Assembly: GCA_034658635.1 (NCBI GenBank)
Contig: JAYEFL010000087.1
Coordinates: 1 to 16,312, forward strand
From: JABHCC01 sp034658635
GTDB lineage: Bacteria; Bacteroidota; Bacteroidia; Bacteroidales; UBA12481
DNA: 16,312 bases
Reading direction: 5' to 3'
Numbering within the stretch: position 1 is the first letter of the stretch; each line of letters begins with the position of its first letter. Under the pieces are notes generated by a model. The model worked only from the letters and a program-made list of their open reading frames with translations. It searched no databases and was not told the origin of the DNA. The translations under genes and the position numbers were made by a program. Shown here one piece after another: positions 14,055-16,312 of this stretch.

Positions 14055-15875
14055 CTAGCGTGTTGCCTTAAAGGTTCCGTTTGGTTGGATGAATAGTACT
14101 TCATTAAGCATTCCATCATCGTTTTCTATAAACTTAATCTTGAAGCCATCTATGATTTTAAGGGAGAAAGTATGATCACCTTTTGCAATCAGCTCATATT
14201 CAGGCTGGCCAGCAACAAAAAGATATAAGGTTTTTTCTCCTTTTAGGTAAAATTTGGCCGATCTGCCGGCAAATTCAAATTCTCCTACATATTTTTCCAG
14301 TTGGGCTAAATCTATTTCAGCAGCTTTGGGCTCGAGCTTAAATTCAATAGGATCCAGAGTTGCTTCCAGGTTGATTTTCGATCCTGCAATCTCTCCAGCA
14401 TTGTTCGAAAAGAAATTCACCATCAATCCGGAATTATCCGTTGTGTCTATACCGATATCCTTTACCTCATAGGGCATAAAAACATCATAATGATAGTGCT
14501 TGAGCCACAGCTTCATTTTAGGCATTTGTGCGAAAAGAGAATCATTTTGCAGAAGGATCTCAAACTTACCGTAGCCGGGATTGGAATATGATCCGGTGTA
14601 GGCAACCAGTGGGTGTGAAGTGGAGGTGCCCTCTACTTTGGCACTTTCATCACTTTCATCACTTTTCTCTACCTCAGCTTTTGCCTTTTTGGCTGCAGCC
14701 AGAGCCTTTTTGATTCTTGCGATCCAGTCTGTCTGATCTAAATCCAAAACACGGTCGGCCAGAATGTTTCTCACATTACCCGGAACGCCCGAGCCGTTCT
14801 GATTAGCCAGAACAACAATCCCAATACTATCCGTAGGGAAAAAGCAAGTGCTGGCTGAGAAACCATTGATATTGCCGCCGTGTTCAACACGGTAATGCCC
14901 TTTGTATGACGACATCATCCAACCATATCCATAAGTAGCAAAATGAACATCAGGATTTTCTTTACCGGGTATTGCAGAGTTAACTAGCATTTGCGGACCA
15001 GTGGCTTCGGCAACGTACGCAGTTGGTAAAATCTCCACACCCTTATATTTACCTCCATGAATCCAGGTCATTATCCATTGACTCATTTCGTTCACACTGG
15101 AGTTGATACTACCTGCCGGACTCATCCCTGCAATATCGTAATACTCCATTTTTCTGATTATACTGTCGTGATACAGCTCATATCCAAAAGCTGCATTCTC
15201 CCCATTTTGTAATCCGTCTATATCCAGATTGGATCGAGTCATTCCCAGTGGATTGAAAAAGTGCTCCTGCACATTGTCTTCCCAGCTTTGGCCTGTAATC
15301 TTTTCGGCAATTACGCCCTGGGCCAGATACATGAAATTGTTGTAGAACCATTTCTCTCTCACTTCTGCAAATGGTTCATGATAAGCCACGCGCTTGAGAA
15401 TCGTATCTTTTGAATAGGATGGGAAGAAGAACCAGGCAAGATCATGCCGTGGCAGACCGGTGCGATGGGTCATCATATCTTTGATAGTAATAGAATTGTT
15501 CATCTTATCATTCACAAAGGTAAATCCGGGAATATGTTTTGCTGGTTTATCATTGAATGAAATTTCCCCGTCTTTGCTCAACAATCCCAAAACCGAAGAG
15601 GTAAAAGCCTTCGTGCATGATCCGATGGCAAAGAGTGTGTTAGGATCAACCGGCACCTTGTTTTCATAATCACGGTACCCGAATCCATTGGCATAAATTA
15701 TTTCATTCTTAGCCACCACTGCAACTGCAAATCCAGGAGCCTGCAGAAGATCCATAACTTCCTGTAAGTCTTTGTCAACACCCTTCAGTAATTCAGCGTA
15801 GTTTGGATCTTTTTCTTGTGCAAAAGAAGAAGCAAACAAACAAAAAAAGGTAAGCAATAGTGTGAAAGGTTTCAT
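14055..15875 (-). CDS. Exported serine hydrolase, beta-lactamase family
   Basis: The 606-aa product has a signal peptide (MKPFTLLLTFFCLFASSFAQ) and the three motifs of class C-type penicillin-binding serine hydrolases: S86-x-x-K89 (SCTK), the tyrosine motif Y178-N179-N180, and H332-G333-G334 in place of KTG. Its relatives include D-aminopeptidases, esterases and cell-wall peptidases, so the substrate is open, and resistance to a drug is not implied. After a charged linker (about 386-416, KKALAAAKKAKAEVEK and DESDES), one or two C-terminal beta-sandwich domains follow (DUF3471-like: LVAYTGSYSNPGYGKFEI and LEKYVGEFEFAGRS). It is transcribed alone on the minus strand. Downstream, 118 bp separate it from the 416-aa gene's start, and upstream lies insertion sequence debris. 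Confidence 0.88.
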   Translation of the reverse strand: MKPFTLLLTFFCLFASSFAQEKDPNYAELLKGVDKDLQEVMDLLQAPGFAVAVVAKNEIIYANGFGYRDYENKVPVDPNTLFAIGSCTKAFTSSVLGLLSKDGEISFNDKPAKHIPGFTFVNDKMNNSITIKDMMTHRTGLPRHDLAWFFFPSYSKDTILKRVAYHEPFAEVREKWFYNNFMYLAQGVIAEKITGQSWEDNVQEHFFNPLGMTRSNLDIDGLQNGENAAFGYELYHDSIIRKMEYYDIAGMSPAGSINSSVNEMSQWIMTWIHGGKYKGVEILPTAYVAEATGPQMLVNSAIPGKENPDVHFATYGYGWMMSSYKGHYRVEHGGNINGFSASTCFFPTDSIGIVVLANQNGSGVPGNVRNILADRVLDLDQTDWIARIKKALAAAKKAKAEVEKSDESDESAKVEGTSTSHPLVAYTGSYSNPGYGKFEILLQNDSLFAQMPKMKLWLKHYHYDVFMPYEVKDIGIDTTDNSGLMVNFFSNNAGEIAGSKINLEATLDPIEFKLEPKAAEIDLAQLEKYVGEFEFAGRSAKFYLKGEKTLYLFVAGQPEYELIAKGDHTFSLKIIDGFKIKFIENDDGMLNEVLFIQPNGTFKATR

Positions 15876-15910
15876 GATATATGATTCTTAATTATTATTT
15901 GATTCTTATT
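15876..15910. promoter_or_regulatory. AT-rich gap upstream of the serine hydrolase gene
   Basis: The 35 bases between the hydrolase start and the insertion sequence edge are AT-rich and hold no exact TAnnTTTG box. The hydrolase promoter is therefore either nonstandard or lies in the insertion sequence debris. Confidence 0.3.
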
Positions 15911-16312
15911 TAGTGTCTGTCCATAATGTCAAAGTTTTTGAGCCTGAAAACCTTTTCGACTCAGCCACTTTAACTAACTGTGGCTCAAAGTTTGCTCCGA
16001 AATCATTTTTATAACAATTTGCGCTTTATTTTCGACTAAAAATAGCCAAAAAACCGGATTTTGTTAACTGCTGAACGCAACAATTCCATGGGACTGGCAA
16101 TTTTCCTGATTTTTTCGAGATCTTTTGTTGCAAGTGACTCCTTGCGTAGTTGAGCCAGCATCTTTCCGGTCAACACCCGGAAATTGTGGAATCTTGACGG
16201 AGCTGACTTACATCTTCAAAGCCCTCAATTATGGCGACTTTATTGATCTCAACCATCATATGATGTAAAGACTCTGCTGAAATCTGAGAAATATATTTGT
16301 GCAATACCTGAA
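15911..16312 (-). mobile_element. Degraded insertion sequence end
   Basis: On the minus strand, 16310-16170 reads as part of a transposase: HKYISQISAESLHHMMVEI, then VAIIEGFEDVSQLRQDST, resembling the LRxDST catalytic-domain start of transposases in which NIHxPTDSSLL normally follows. Here it runs into a stop, and a second frame (15974 to about 16190) picks up RVLTGKMLAQLRKE, as if about 20 residues were deleted. The remaining frame to 15974 does not look like a normal C-terminus. The sequence GTGTCTGTCCATAA at 15913 could be the terminal inverted repeat, with the other end beyond the window. AGCCAC and GTGGCT (about 15964-15985) can form a small hairpin. Decayed, with no sign of activity. 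Confidence 0.55.

Overview
The window looks like a chromosomal segment of a Bacteroidota bacterium (class Bacteroidia or a close relative; a free-living marine or sediment type is my guess). Reasons: a secreted GH92 family mannosidase, the C-terminal sorting tail of a type IX secretion (T9SS) cargo protein, an ECF sigma factor operon ending in a DUF4252 lipoprotein-size gene, almost no Shine-Dalgarno sequences, and exact matches to the Bacteroidetes -7 promoter box TAnnTTTG in front of glnS and tRNA-Cys.

Layout. 1-30 may be the tail of an upstream gene. 43-3783 (+) holds two exported hydrolases, a GH92 glycosidase and an S37-type aminopeptidase. 3809-5330 (-) is a three-gene ECF sigma operon: sigma factor, small one-pass membrane protein (probable anti-sigma), DUF4252 protein. 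5543-7231 (-) is glnS, and 7290-8507 (-) an exported BNR/sialidase-like protein. 8527-8886 (+) is folB, followed by tRNA-Cys(GCA) at 9050-9120. 9213-9757 (-) and 9751-10365 (+) are two gene fragments joined head to head, a T9SS cargo remnant and a Fic remnant. 10447-11146 (-) is a membrane protein plus XRE regulator pair behind a 199-bp region crowded with inverted repeats. 11346-12632 (+) is a DUF4143-type ATPase with a G8 tract. 12686-13936 (-) is an unrecognised 416-aa protein. 14055-15875 (-) is an exported serine beta-lactamase-like hydrolase. 15911-16312 is a decayed insertion sequence.

The most striking feature is not a gene. At least eight places carry tandem repeats with a strict 7-bp unit. 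Oriented alike, the units fit one degenerate core, GYCYTNN (GCCYTNN or GTCNTTN), and each array has its own last two bases. The arrays sit at gene edges: they supply the folB stop codon, overlap the glnS stop codon, supply the likely -33 element of the tRNA-Cys promoter, encode the N-terminus of the GH92 protein and encode a linker in the probable anti-sigma protein. They resemble in form the heptameric STRR repeats known from cyanobacteria; I do not know of a description for this lineage.

The housekeeping genes (glnS, folB, tRNA-Cys) are intact. The stretch 9.2-12.6 kb is accessory and rearranged, with broken genes, a regulator/membrane pair and a possibly phase-variable ATPase.
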